Below are positions 1-50,586 of a stretch of DNA of 64,000 nucleotides, piece after piece. The translations under genes were made by a program, and so were the position numbers. The stretch comes from Atherinomorus stipes. Lineage: Eukaryota; Chordata; Actinopteri; Atheriniformes; Atherinidae. The stretch's first letter is position 1. Each line of letters starts with the position of its first letter. The notes under the pieces are model-generated. The model worked only from the letters and a program-made list of their open reading frames with translations, was not told the DNA's origin and did no database searches. The DNA lies in the NCBI GenBank assembly GCA_023101725.1, contig JALJCO010001239.1, positions 83,768 to 147,767 on the forward strand, read 5' to 3'.

Positions 1-1535
1 ACTTTCAGAATTGAGATTTTTGTTGAATATAAGCTCGGCCTGTTTATAATCTGGGTTCATGTCATACGGGCCAAATGATATAATGAGTCTAATAACAATG
101 ACGCTATTCAATTTTTTTTCTTTTATCAGTCAGCTGTATTGATCCACAGTATAAAACTGTTAGTCAGTCACACCTGAGCTCTTTAGTGTTTTTGTGAGAT
201 GAAGGATTTGTGCTATTTAGCATGTTTATTCTAGAACTTATTTGTTTATTCTAAATATTTTATGTTGTTTGTTTTATATTATCTGATTGTATACATTTTT
301 GCCACATTAAGTATATAGTTATTTTTTTTAAGCTCTGATAATTTATACTGCTTTGTGCAGTATTGTGTTAACTGTGTTTTGTTTCCTGTTGTAATTGCAA
401 TAACTGGACTGTCTTAAATAATCTGATTAAGGATTTGGGCAATTGAGAAAAATCTATTTAGTATCTTTTGTTATAATCAAACATGGCACCAGTGCAAACA
501 TGTGTGCAAGTTGTTTCTGTGCGCGCGAAGGAGGGTGTTTCACCCAGGGAGTATTTCAATGTTCCACCTTTGGCTTGGTGGGAGACTGTTCTGAGCCTGT
601 CCACCCCTGAAGGAGTTTCCTGGCTCCGCCCCTGTGCGCGTGCAGCTTGATCAGTCGCGGTTTTAACAACAAAGTAGATCTGCTGCACCTCTTCCTCTTA
701 CGAAAAACTCCGTTTTCGTAAAAGAAGCACGGACAGGCTCTCAGGAATAACGAGTCGCCTACTGTAGTCAAGTTTGCGCCCACAGGGAAGAAAGAGGGGG
801 GAGGAGAGAGAGGGGGAGAGAGAGGGAGAGCTGTCAGGAACGATACAAAGGATTTAATGAGGCACAGAGATAACTGAAGAAGAACAAACAAAACTACGCA
901 GGTATAATGATGTGAAATGTGATAAACACGAACAAACGCGTGAGTCCTCCGCGTCGGCCTGCGCGGCAGCACAGCGGCAGGAGCGCGGCAGCGGCACGTC
1001 TCAAGTTTACAGACACCGCCTACCGCGCGGCAGGCCTAGACGCTCGCGCCGCGGCCAAACTTCCCCAGAGCGGCGTCCGGGATTATACTAACCCCCCCCC
1101 CCCCCGGTGTTGGAGTGACCACGAAAGCAGAAGATGCGCGCACTCGCGCCATGCAGAAGCGCTCTTTACGACGCGCGCGCTCTGGGAGACGGGGAAGCCG
1201 CTCCTGAGCAGTCTGCTCCGATACGTGTAACCCGCACCTTTTGTGCAGGAAGCCGATCCGCACGCGCGCATTTGCCGAAGCTCAGAGGACAAACGCAACA
1301 CAAAACAGCGGAAATCCCGCAGACAAGTCGAATAAAACAGAAACAACCGCAAATACAGAAGATGCCCTAAATAGTTTGCAGCCTACATATTACAGGGCGG
1401 TTTAACAAGACGCGCGTGCCTCTCTGCTGTTTGAAGCCCTGATGATTAATTTATCAGTTAGACATGGAGCCAGCGCTGCTCCGCGTGCCACGAACAGCCG
1501 GGACGTGTTGGAAATGATAAGTTGGCACTGCCCAC
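1..1535 (-). other. samd1: samd1 intron 1 (5' part), no exon recognised
   Basis: This stretch follows the first samd1 exon in the direction of transcription. About 1-440 is AT-rich with no recognisable coding sequence. About 480-1450 is rich in CpG and continues the CpG-rich gene start; it contains a purine-rich run near 786-835 and short C/G runs near 1091. I looked for an acidic linker exon and the SAM domain on the minus strand and did not see them. The short open frames here lack similarity to anything I know and are typical of CpG-rich DNA. Confidence 0.55.
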
Positions 1536-2696
1536 CTTTTTCACCGTGTGTTTGTCCTGCAGTGCGCTTTTCGCAAGTCTGTCCGCAGACGGATTCGTCG
1601 GCATCGGCTCCTCCAGCACCACCATCCCCCTCAGAGGAAGGGTGATGTTCCCGCAGCGGGTCCTGCGCAGCCGGCCCCTCGCCACCTCTCTCTCCATGAC
1701 CACTTTGACTTTGCCACGGGTCAGTTTCTCCTCCGACAGCCGCTCCTGGCTGCTCAGATAGCCCAGAATCTCCTTCAGCCCCAGCGGCTTCATGTGGCCT
1801 CTGGCGGCGGCGGAGCCCCCGCGGAGGCTCTTCTCGGACAGGCTGCGGACCGAAGCCACCAATCTGTCCCCCAGGTCGGAGTTGGCGTGGTCCCCCGCCG
1901 CTCTGGCGCTCCCTCCTGCAAGTTTAAGTTTCGGCTTGAGGTGTGCAGGCTGCTGCGGGGGGAGGCTGCTGACGCTCCCGGAGCAAGTTTCGCTCTGGGT
2001 GTCAGCTCCGGACAAATCCGGCTTCGCTCCGCCGGCTGCATCGGCTTCACTCGCGGTTTCCGTGCTGCTTTCACTCACGTTATTTGCGCCTGGTTTGTGG
2101 CCGAAACCGGGCGACGGACTCCCCCCCGTTCCCTGCTCCTGCTGTCCTAATCCCTTGTCTCGCGCTGCACTTGCTTTCTCCTCTTTACAGCCGCTCCCGA
2201 CAGCGCAGCTCGGTGTTGCGCCACAATTGAGGCACCGGTTTCCGCTACTCGGGCTGGAGGCAGGCTGGGGGTTTTTGTTGGGGCTGCCGGCTGATGTCTG
2301 GGTGCGGGGATGTGGGCTGGGCTCCGGGTCCTCCTCTGCCTCCTCCTGGTCGGTGAAGCTGTGCGCGCTGTCGCCGTTGTTGTTCAGATGTTTGCTCCGC
2401 TCCCTCGGTGCATCCGCGCCGCCGCCGCTGCCAGCGGCCGCAAACTCACTCTTTTTTCTGCTTTTTCTTTGCACCTTCGCTGCGTTTCGGTACGATATGG
2501 AGCCCTTGTAGCTAACTTTGAGCACCGTCTGCTCTTGGATGAGTTTTTCCAGTTCTGTCCTGGTTCGGTCCGGGTCTGACCCGTGTCGTCTCCGGACCAT
2601 TCGACAAATCCTTTCCAGATCCGGACGGGCTTTCCGCGAGCGGAGAGAGTCGATAGTTTCCAGGATCCACTCTCGGTACTTGTTGGGCTCGGACAT
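1536..2696 (-). CDS. samd1: SAMD1 (atherin), first coding exon, partial gene
   Basis: SAMD1 binds unmethylated CpG islands and recruits repressive chromatin complexes in the nucleus (known for the mammalian protein). The exon encodes 387 residues. Residues about 5-74 form the N-terminal winged-helix (SAH) domain, recognised from WILETIDSLRSRKARPDLER, CRMVRRRHG and VLKVSYKGSISYRNAAKV, almost as in the human protein. Residues 75-300 are a low-complexity Ser/Gly/Pro/Glu-rich linker. Residues about 302-357 form the second conserved block (GLKEILGYL, LTRGKVK, RGRLRRTR, ITLPL). The start has an A at -3. The N-terminus is shorter than the human one, lacking the Ala-rich leader. The exon is inferred to end at AAG|GTGGGC (donor at 1535-1534, phase 0); the open frame continues to a stop at 1458, but residues after KK are not conserved. 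The C-terminal SAM domain lies outside the window. The prkaca gene lies upstream in the same orientation. Confidence 0.9.
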
Positions 2697-3130
2697 CGTC
2701 TCCTGATGGGGTTTGGCCCGCGTGCGTCTCTTTTTTTCTCTCCCCCTCTTGTTGTTTCACAAGTGACGCTGTGTGAACGCTGGGAAGCCAAAGTGCGATC
2801 CCCCGGCTGGAGAATGAGGACGGAAGCCCGGCTGGTACGTTTGCGTTCGCTGGTCACAATGTGCGCTTAAGGTGGACCGAAGATGGCGCCCAGGTCTCCG
2901 CTCGCAGACGCTGAACGGCATTTAAGGTGGAATTGTCTCCCGCACAGAGCGGCGCGACCCTCTTTGTTCGCAGTCCCGATCTGATCAACCCGCGATTTGC
3001 GACACTTTAACACAAAGAAACTGGCGCAAACTCCTCCGGGTTGCGTTTAAGAGCGTCACGGCGAATCAGATGGAGCCGGGCCTCAACAGATGGGTGGATG
3101 ACGACGGTGATGGGTGTCCGACCTGCAGGA
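2697..3130 (-). promoter_or_regulatory. samd1: samd1 5' UTR and CpG-rich promoter region
   Basis: The DNA just upstream of the samd1 start codon is GC- and CpG-rich and continues a CpG-rich block that begins near 480. I see no clear TATA box on the minus strand, which fits a CpG-island promoter. The distance to the candidate poly(A) signal of the upstream gene (3244) is only about 550 bp, so the promoter must be compact. The transcription start cannot be fixed from sequence alone. Confidence 0.5.
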
Positions 3131-3243
3131 CCTCATCATCAGCTCCAACTTGCGGCTGAACTCCACCACAGCCCCCCCACCCCCCCGGACCAAAAAATAA
3201 AATAATAACTCACACGAGTCCAGTGGAATTTTACAAGTAAAAC

Positions 3244-3249
3244 TTTATT
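3244..3249 (-). terminator. prkaca: Candidate distal poly(A) signal of prkaca
   Basis: A canonical AATAAA on the minus strand lies in a context typical of a transcript end and is followed by a T-rich then G/GT-rich stretch at about 3165-3225. It lies between the prkaca stop codon (11870) and the samd1 start (2696), with no other gene recognised between. The assignment to prkaca is inference: it implies a 3' UTR of about 8.6 kb, much of it transposon DNA. I found no good AATAAA closer to the stop codon within 11380-11869. Confidence 0.45.
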
Positions 3250-3834
3250 GGAATGATACTCATGTTGCAAAATATTACACTTCGTGTTTTTATGTCACTG
3301 CTCCCGTGACTTTAGACGCTTCCCTTTGCGGCTGTGTCTCTCGTGTGTGTGTCTGCGTGTGTGTAGATGTGTGTGTTTGTGGCAGGGGTTAACATGGTTT
3401 ACACTGGGGCTTCATTTCCCTAAAAAGTGCGACAGTATGTACCAGCATTGTGCCTGCGTTGAGCGGAAGTTTTATCACTGCAAAAACATCGAGGAGACAC
3501 AGAATCATGACGTAAAAACCTCCAGAATGATCAACACTGAGCCTGACATGAAGGAAGGACAGCGGAGGTGAAGTCTCAACAGGTGATGGAAATAATAATA
3601 ATAAGTAAATAAATCCATCATTTTTCTGATATGAAACCTGGACTCTCTGCCATTTCTTTCAAAGGGAAAAAGGGATGAAAACAGCTCATTTTGAGAATAA
3701 AAAGTGAGACGTGATCTCCTGTTAGCTTCCTTTAGATGAAGCGGAGTTTTCTTTGAAGCCCCAGATTTACTATGGCGATTTAACAATATAGACAGTCTGA
3801 TCTTAACACCTCATTTTGTCCCAAAAACAGACTA
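3250..3834 (-). other. Non-repetitive sequence, possible distal prkaca 3' UTR
   Basis: This block upstream (minus strand) of the candidate poly(A) signal carries no recognisable transposon ends and no conserved reading frame. A GT-rich patch lies at about 3340-3385. It may be the last part of the prkaca 3' UTR, an inference from position only. Confidence 0.3.
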
Positions 3835-3842
3835 AATAATGC

Positions 3843-4514
3843 TACGGCTGTCCCGATCCCACTTACTCACGTCCGATACCAACACCAATACCACAGGTCA
3901 AGTGTTGGCTGATACCCGATATTGATACTTAGCTGTGTTTTGTGCAAATTTGCCTGATAATTGATTTTATTCTTGGTTTATGTTCCGTATGTCTCTAAAA
4001 ACTAATTTAACAGGTTAATGAAATAAGTTCATAACAGTAATTATGAGGAAAAAAGACCCATTCATTATTTATGGAAGAGGATTAGGGCCACTCAAAAAAA
4101 AAAAAAAAAAAAAAAGAAACAAAATTCTGAGATTAAAGTCAGATTTCGGCCTTTTTCAGAAATTGAAAAAAAAAATCCCGTATTTTTTTTTATGTTCTGG
4201 GAGAAAGTCATAATTCTGAGATTAAACTGAAAAAAAAAAAATCCAGAATTTTTTTTTTTTTCCAGTGGCTCTAATCCTCTTCCGTTATTATTCACCACTG
4301 ATTATGATGAGTTTTAAACTTACAAAGTAATTAACTTTCTTAATTTATAAAATAATTTCAAATAAATTCAGACCCAGTCAGGAAGAAGTGCTTAAAAGAA
4401 TAGCTGGAATGGATTTCCTGGATGGTCAAATTTTGATGCGATCCGATCCGATCTGCACTTTTTAACCAATATCGGCCCGATATCCGATACTGGTGTCGGA
4501 TCGGGACAGCCCTA
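3843..4514. mobile_element. Non-autonomous hAT-like element with 8-bp target duplication
   Basis: The ends are inverted copies: TA(C/G)GGCTGTCCCGATC at the left and its reverse complement at the right. The element is flanked by the direct repeat AATAATGC at 3835-3842 and 4515-4522, the 8-bp duplication expected of hAT transposition. It is 672 bp with no transposase frame. Its subterminal sequence is rich in GATA/ATCGG motifs. It carries a nested insertion at 4073-4283. Confidence 0.8.
4073..4283. mobile_element. Nested 211-bp MITE
   Basis: Inverted ends GGAAGAGGATTAG(G/A)GCCACT bound this short element, which lies inside the hAT-like element at 3843-4514. Its interior is A-rich on the left and T-rich on the right (homopolymer runs near 4096-4115 and 4250-4261), so it could fold back on itself. 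No exact target duplication is evident. Confidence 0.6.
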
Positions 4515-4606
4515 AATAATGCTACATGTGGAATTATTATTCATTCCTACATTTGTGCGGCTCTGTTTCTGCATGTTAAATTTATGTTTTTTTATAAAGG
4601 TATGTA

Positions 4607-6072
4607 CCGTATTTTCCGGACTATAAGTCACTTTTTTCATAGTTTGTCTGCTCCTCCTTATATATATTGAAATATGTGCAATTAAGCATATTTTAAATGT
4701 TAATTCAGATTGTCTGACATGAACCAAGGAGTAAACATTACCGTTTAACGCCACCAGAGGGCGCTCCAGGATTGCTACAAAAGCAAAGATCCAAAAATGT
4801 CATTTTCTCAGCGAGCGGATTTCTGGCGGTGTGGTGGAACAAATCCTCAAAAAACATGTTTATCCTTTTTAATTATGATGTTTACGATAATTTACAGATA
4901 TTAACTTTAGAACCTGAGTGACTGGGAAGTTTTACCAGTCAAATAGAGGCCTAAATAAAAAAATTGGAAAATGGCCATATTTCATCAAACGGATTAATTT
5001 AATACATTGCTTAAGTTCTTGAACACAAGTTTCTATTTTTTGTTCCTGCTGATGTCACCAGAGGGGCTTTAGGACTAAGATGGGGAGCTTGATGAACTTG
5101 CTTACTGAGAACTTGCTAGCTTGTTATGCTAACTTAGCACATCCAGCCTCCATGGTATGTTCTGTGTTACCTTAACGTACCAGACCCATGTTCAGCCTGT
5201 TGTTCTGTGTGCCATTATCCATGAGCACCATGTATCGAATATCGAACAATGCAGAGTTTTTCATTTATATTTATTAACTTGTTTTGTGACGATGAGCTCT
5301 GTGTTGAAAACTCAGTGGATCTGCGTTGGACTACATTCAGGGAAAGAGAGGCAGAAAAGACCTTCATGGAATGGGTTTCCATGGCAACCAGCTGCATCCA
5401 TCTCTACATCACCAAGTGCAATGTAAAGCGTGGATGCTGTGGTGGAAAGCAGCCGCCACTGGACTTTAGAGAAGTGGGAGGCGTTCTCTGGAGGACCAAT
5501 CACACTTCTCCATCTGGCAATCTGATGGAGAAGTCTGGGTTTGGTGGTTGCCAGGACAACGGTGCTTGTCTGACTGCATTATGCCAAGTGTAAAGTTTGG
5601 TGGAGGAGGGATTATGGTGTGGGGGTTCTCTTTCAGGAGCTGGGCTTGGTCCCTTAGTTCCAGTGAAAGGAACTCTGAATGCTTCAGCATACCAAGACAT
5701 TCTGGACAGTTCCATGCTCCCAACTTTGTGGGACCAGTTTGGAGCTGGCCCCTTCCTCTTCCAACATGACTGTGCACCAGCGCACAAAGCAGGTCCATAA
5801 AGACCTGGATGCAGAGTCTGGTGTGGAGGAACTGGACTGGCCTGCACAGAGTCCTGATCTCAACCCCATAGAACACCTTTGGGATGAATTAGAGCGGAGA
5901 CTGAGAGCCAGGCCTTCTGGTCCAACATCAGTGTGTGATATAAAGGTATAGATATACTGTATATTTGTTTATTTATTTATTTTTTCAGTTTATATTAATA
6001 TATTTTAAATATAGTTTTTCCTTTTTATAACGTATTTGATGACTAATGCAACTTATAGTCCGGAAAATTTAA
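4607..6072. mobile_element. DNA element with CCGGACTATAAG ends, carrying a Tc1 fragment
   Basis: The 18-base motif ATTTTCCGGACTATAAGT at 4611-4628 recurs as an exact inverted copy at 6051-6068. This terminal motif is a common fish repeat end. The interior is non-coding apart from a Tc1-like fragment at about 5355-5940. Exact boundaries and target duplication are uncertain. Confidence 0.6.
5355..5940 (+). pseudogene. Tc1-like transposase fragment (degenerate)
   Basis: This block is homologous to the interior of the Tc1-like element at 55700-56865; both share the stretch encoding [20 protein letters not shown], the glutamate region of the DD34E catalytic triad. The reading frame is broken into several short pieces and both terminal inverted repeats are missing, so it is a dead relic. 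Confidence 0.75.
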
Positions 6073-6963
6073 TCATGGAATAAGCCCACTAGGCTTACTA
6101 TGGTTTATGCACAATTTAGGCTCTTTTAATATATGAGCTTTATCTTTGTTACATATACTTATGGGGGAAAAAAATTGCCAATTTACCTTAAACAGAGCTC
6201 AAACAGTACACAGTGAAAGTTACATACAGTGTAGGTATTCAGTATTTTTGGAAGTTGACCCAGACAAGGCACTAATAGTCAGTGTATCTGTGTTTCTGCT
6301 GAAATACTCTGACTTGCAAGTTTCATTAGTTAATGATAAATCTCTAAAAAAGGCTCTGCTGATACCCCGCCTTTATATTCATCTGTGTTTAAACCAAATC
6401 ACCATTGTAAATCTGAGGCAACATGCAGAGACACGTGTAGCCAAACCTGGCCTAGCTGCAGCTCACCAGCCGATTCCTTCATGTTGGATCACTTCAAATT
6501 ATTCATGATACAAATGACACACACAGACAGTCACGCGTTACAAATGTGCAAACTGAGAAAAGGCTCGTCATTTCCCTCCATCTCTGAGCTGTTTCGGACA
6601 GCTAGGATTCGTGAGAATCAAAAAGCTCCAGGATTCAAAACGATGAAAGAAAAACGGCGCCTGCTTTAGCCAAATTAGCATCAATGTGGTGGCACATCAA
6701 ATTACAGCAACAAATAAAGGCATTTAATGTCTGAAAAAGACACCAAAGTCGGTTAATAAATCCCCAATAAATCCGACTGTGACACTTTGTTGGGCACGGT
6801 TTCAGTTCTCTGCCGTCATAGCTTATTAACAAAGAAGACTATGAACACCTGAGGTGTATTAGTTGCGTACTTTGTATGGACGGGTTGTGTAACGTCCTCC
6901 CCACAGAACCAGCTCCATCACCTGCAGCCGGATTTTCTCCTCCTGACTCCCTCAGGGGGGAGT
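6073..6963. other. No gene recognised; possible prkaca 3' UTR sequence
   Basis: I see no transposon ends and no conserved protein in this block. Short open frames on the plus strand (for example 6146-6508) have no recognisable motif and are probably chance. Confidence 0.3.
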
Positions 6964-9330
6964 AGAGATGTAACGATGTGAAAGTTTCATATCACGTTTA
7001 GTGTGACCAAAATGATCACGGTTATCACTGTTATCGCAGTGTGATTGAAATCCCCTCCTAGCATTAAATATATCCAAAACGGGTCTAGACGTCTACTTTG
7101 TCCTTTTTAAAGGGACAGTACACCCACCGAGTGATGGTCCTTCACTTTCTACTCGCCCTCATGCTGAGCAGGACTCTGGAGCACTTTTTTGATATCTCAA
7201 ATGCAGCCGGAGATCCGGGGGGGGGGGGTGTTTCAGTTGTCTGCCACCTTTCATATAATAGAGGTGACCGGTGCTCGAAACAAAAAGGTCCATAAAAGTC
7301 CACAAAAACTTGTCAATATTCCTCCATACTGCTCGTCCAATGTAATCCAAGTGTCCTGAGTGGGTAGCGTCCAGAATTTACTGGACACGACATCATTTAG
7401 TAGATTTTTATAGTCTAAACAGTAAAACATCGCACTTCCCTCATGCTCGTCCATGCAAGTTCACGACACTATGGAAGCTGCGGCAGACCAAACCAGATGA
7501 GATTGTGTTCTTTCCTTCTTTTTTTTAAAATCAATAGCCAACCCCTCTTGAGTTTATCTGCTCTTAGCACAGATAATTGAGTAACGATATATATCTATCG
7601 TTAGGCGTGCCTGCGATAGATAAAAAAGAGCCTCGATAGGAGGTTTGATTTTCATTCCAGGCTATCGTGTAGCGTACTACTACAGTCATTACTCCCTCCT
7701 AACCAGGCATGCCCTGTCTCTAAATCCCGCCCCCTCTCAAACACAGCACCAGCATGTGAAGAATTGGCGCCACCGCATGGACGGAGGAGGAAATCTCCCC
7801 AGAAAAAGTCCCGCTTCTCCTTCACTGACTGGCGGCCGCCGCAGCCGTTTTCATCATCATCACCGTCAGGATGCCGAGGGTTAAAAACGTCCACATTTCT
7901 GAACTGACGCTGCAGCAGCAGGTGATGATGTCATCTGCTGCTGCACCTGGACAGCACGCAGAGCGACGGGGGGGGCAGAGGCAGCGCAGCATCAGTGTGC
8001 AGTCTGAGGGATGAAAGGTAATGACTGATAAATTAGCTTTGATATTACAAGTTGAAGACATTCCAATAAATATATTGATCAAGGTTCTGATCACTCTGTG
8101 GCTTTCAGAGGAGCCTTTCTTTGAGGTCTGTAGAGACTTCATGAGTCACGTGCATGCGTATATAGTATTAATGCACGATACAATCAGAAAGACAAACATG
8201 AACTACTCATGCCATTAAATAAAACATCTGAATTCAGCATCATGTCAGAGGGAAGCTGCTTTCCAGCATGTAGATGCTGCAGTGGTGAGTTACAGCACCA
8301 AACCCTCTTTATCCTGATTTAGAAAGTTTCTGATTATTTTAGATCTTAAATTCAAGTTTCCATCATCCATTGTCCAGAAACAAAGTTATTACTGATGCCA
8401 TTTAAAATATCAAATACTTTATTTATTGCTATGACATTGAAAAAAAATGTCTATTTGCTTCTGTTCTTTTATTAAACTGGAAAGCTTTAAGATTTTATTT
8501 TCAGAATTAAGATTTTTATAATTCATTTAGAGTTGTTTGTGTTTTAATCTGACACAGCTGTGTAATGTTACATGTCACGTTTAACTTTGACAAAACAATA
8601 TTTGAATAAAATGAATCCTCTGATATCTTTAAATCTCATTTAAGAGTAACAGGGAACATTTAAGATTGTCTAAAATAAAGATTTATTTTATATCACAATA
8701 TATATATTTATATTGAACAATATGGGAAAATATGGGAGTAATTATACATCCAGCACAATGCAAACAGCGAATTTCTTCTTCTACGCCTGCATTATTGGCA
8801 GAGTAGATGCTGAACGCTGTGCAGCGTCCGTAGTCTCGTGAACTCGCATGGATGGGGAAGTACGATGTTCTACGATTTAGACTATAAAAATCTACTAAAT
8901 GATGTTGTTTCCAGTAAATTTTGGACGCTACCCACTCAGGACACTTGGATTACATTGGACGAGCAGTATGGAGGAATATTGACAAGTTTTTGAACTCCAT
9001 TATATAAAAGTCAACAGATAATGAACCCCCCCGGATCTCCGGCAGCATGAGATATTTAAAAAGTGCTCCAGAGTCAGCATGAGAGTGAGTAGGACATGAA
9101 GGACCATCATTCTGTGGGTGTTGCGTACTGTCCAGTGCCTCCGTGGCCTTCTGCCGTGCAAACTGGGACTGCTGCTGCTTTTCCAGCAATGAGCAGCATC
9201 ACTGGGAGTTTTTCAAAGTGCAGTAATCGGTCCCGGTTCTAACAATAACTAAAAATTAAAACAGTTTTACTAATCGTTGGGAATTTAATCACGGTTAATC
9301 ATTTTATCTGGAATCGTTACATCCCTAGTG
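6964..9330. mobile_element. Composite repeat with GATGTAACGAT ends (hAT-like)
   Basis: The sequence AGATGTAACGATG at the left is matched by an inverted ATCGTTACATCCCTAG at the right. Between them lie subterminal AT-rich arms (about 6976-7080 and 9225-9328) and a nested TTAA-type element. No exact 8-bp flank duplication was found, so family and boundaries are tentative. Confidence 0.5.
7111..9133. mobile_element. TTAA-type element, copy of the one at 23921-24833
   Basis: The left end is TTAA (7107-7110) followed by AGGGACAGTACACCC. The arm that follows, including the CTGGAGCACTTTTT stretch, matches the element at 23921-24833. The right arm (about 8755-9133) is the inverted counterpart but its last bases are degraded and the right TTAA is lost. 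Compared with the other copy, about 1.2 kb of extra sequence interrupts the middle (about 7570-8752), apparently flanked by short AGCAC repeats. Confidence 0.65.
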
Positions 9331-9997
9331 GAGAGCTGGTCGTTTTTAAATCTTCACCTTCACACAAAAAGAAAACTGCAGGTCTGAAAGACAAAAACCA
9401 GCAACAGGAGTTGCCATCATGTGCAAGACTGTGACACGGAGCGCGGTCCTGCTTCACAAGCGGCGAGGGAAGATGAAGATAAAGGACGCTATTCAGACCG
9501 GCCGAGGCGCGGATGGCCAGCAGCCGGCAGCCCGCCTCAGGCCGAGCGGAGGGCCGAACGGTCACAAGCGAGCGCCGGGCTGAGAGGAAGTGCTTTCATG
9601 AAGACGGACTCCAGTTAGCAAAATCAAATCTGGAAGGGAAACGGAGTGGAAGACGCCAACTAAAAGTCTAATAGTCCCTTTTGTTCCTTTTAGTTTGAAC
9701 CCAAATCTGTTTCAGAGATTTACCTGCTGATCCTTTATGTAGATAAACGTCTGTTAAGTGATATGTTTGAACCTGAGTTTCCAGTACAACATGGTGCTTT
9801 CACACCAATAAAACTGAGATATCCCTTTCCCTTATTCATATTCCCTTTGTTTGTTAGCGTGATGTGATATCATTCGAGCCACTGATAACATTTAAAAACA
9901 GAGTTCTGCAGATAAAATTGGCTACGCTAATGATACGAACGATGGATGGAGACTGTTCCCACCTGTTTGTGTTCAGGACCATCCTCAAAGTACCACC
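9331..9997. other. No gene recognised; GC-rich patch in possible 3' UTR
   Basis: Positions about 9440-9600 are unusually GC- and CpG-rich for this non-coding region. Short frames exist on both strands without known motifs. It may be conserved prkaca 3' UTR left between transposons, which is inference. Confidence 0.25.
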
Positions 9998-9999
9998 TA

Positions 10000-11357
10000 C
10001 AGTTGTGTGAAAACTGTTTGCCCCCTTCCTGATTTCTTATTTTTTTTGCTGATAACTGGCAGTGAGTCTTCTACAGCGCTGTGGAGGAATTTTGTTCCAC
10101 TCATCTTTGCAGAATTGTTGTAATTCAGCCACATTGGAGGCTTTTCCAGCATGAACCGCCTTTTTAAGGTCATGCCACAGCATCTCAATGGGATTCAGGT
10201 GGGGGCTTTGACTAGGCCACTCCAAAGTCTTCATTTTGTTGTTCTTAAGCCATTCAGAGGTGGACTTGCTGGTGTGTTCTGGATCATTGTTCTGCTGCAG
10301 AACCCAAGTGCGCTTCAGCTTGAGGTCACCAACAGATGGTCGGACGTTCTCCTTCAGGATTTTTTGGTAGAAGCAGAATTCATGGTTCCATTTACCGCAG
10401 CAAGTCTTCCAGGTCCTGAAGCAGCAAAACAGCCCCAGACCATCACACTACCACCACCATATTTTACTGTTGCTATGATGTTCCTTTTCTGAAATGCCGT
10501 GTTACTTTTACGCCAGATGTAATGGGACCTCCACCTTCCAGAAAGGTCAACTTTTGTCTCGTCAGTCCACAGAGTATTTTCCCAAAAGTCTTGGGGATCA
10601 TCAAGATGCTTTCTGGCTAAACTGAGACGAGCCTTTATGTTCTTTTTGCTCAGCAGTGGTTTTGGTCTTGGAACTCTGCCATGCAGCCATTTTTGCCCCC
10701 CAGTCACTTTCTGATGGAGGAGTCATGAACACTGACCTTAATTGAGGCAAGTGAGGCCTGCAGTTCTTGTACGTTGTTCTGGGGTCTTTTGTGACCTCTT
10801 GGATGAGTCGTCGCTGTGCTCTTGGGGTCATTTTGGTCGGCCGGCCCCTCCTGGGAAGGTTCACCACTGTTCCATGTTTTCACCATTTGTGGATAATGGT
10901 TCTCACTGTGGTTCTCTGGAGTCCCAAAGCTTTAGAAATGGCTTTGGAACCTCATTTGTTCCTGAATTTCTTTGGATCGCAGCATAATGTCTAGCTTTTG
11001 AGGATCTGCTTCATCAGGCAGGTCCTATTTAGGTGATTTCTTGATTGAGAACAGGTGTGGCAGTAATCAGGCCTGGGTGTGGCTAGAGAAATTAAAACTC
11101 AGCTTTCCAAAGATGCGATAAACCACAGTTAATTTATGGGTTTTTTTTTTGGGGGGGGGGGGGTGTTACTTTTTCACAGGGCCATGGAGGCTTGGGTTTT
11201 TTTCCCCCTTACTAATAAAAATGTTCATTTAAAACCTGAATTTTGTGTTTACTTGTGTTATATTTGTCTAATATTTAAATTTGTTTGATGATCTGAAACA
11301 AAACATGCAAAAAACATATGAAATCAGGAAGGGGGCAAACACTTTTTCACACAACTG
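10000..11357 (-). mobile_element. Tc1-like transposon, inactive
   Basis: A TA dinucleotide flanks each end (9998-9999 and 11358-11359). The ends are inverted repeats starting CAGTTGTGTGAAAA and containing GCCCCCTTCCTGATTTC. On the minus strand the transposase is readable in pieces: an N-terminal helix-turn-helix region with RRGRPTKMTPRAQRRL, then LWTDETKV with the first catalytic Asp, the GGGSVMVWGCF motif, and SPHLNPIEMLWHDL with the catalytic Glu. Frameshifts and stops break it, so no active transposase is made. It is very similar to the copy at 19641-21992. Confidence 0.92.
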
Positions 11358-11869
11358 TATATGATATGGGAGTGTAAGTGGTTCAAAATAATCTGCAAAA
11401 CGTGGTTATTTAACTTGATACGTGTATGTATCTGTGTAGACCTCCTGTGTGGATTCGTTTGCCTCATGTAATGACTAAAACTGGTTCACAACAGGCTGAT
11501 TTCTCTACGCTGTGGCACAAAAGAACGAATAAAACATGAAGACAGAAAAGGGAAGATCTTGGGTGAAAATGTGCAGAGGCAACTCTAAATTAGTGGGGTT
11601 CCCGACACCCATGAAACAGCTTCATTATAAAGGGATCATAAATAAGACAGTAGAATAAATAAAATAAGACAGAGATGCAACAGAAAAGGCAACACTGCTG
11701 GTTATCGTCTCCTCTCTCCCCCCTGCCTCTATCACATTTTCCTCGTTTTGTAGCTGGTGCTTGTGTTTGGGCTGGAGACTGTCCTCTTCTCCTCGCGTCT
11801 CCCACTTGACCAGCCTACCTTTGACTCCCCACCTCCCTCTTTCTTTCTTCCTTTTCTTGCTCTCTAACT

Positions 11870-50586
<38,717 letters not shown>

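Noticed and set aside
1458..1535. Extension of the samd1 frame to the stop at 1458
   Set aside because: Sequence after KK has no similarity to SAMD1, and a good AAG|GTGGGC donor lies exactly at the junction, so this part is read as intron.
1548..2511. Plus-strand frames of 200 and 239 codons opposite samd1
   Set aside because: They are antisense shadows of the GC-rich samd1 exon, which has clear conserved protein sequence on the minus strand.
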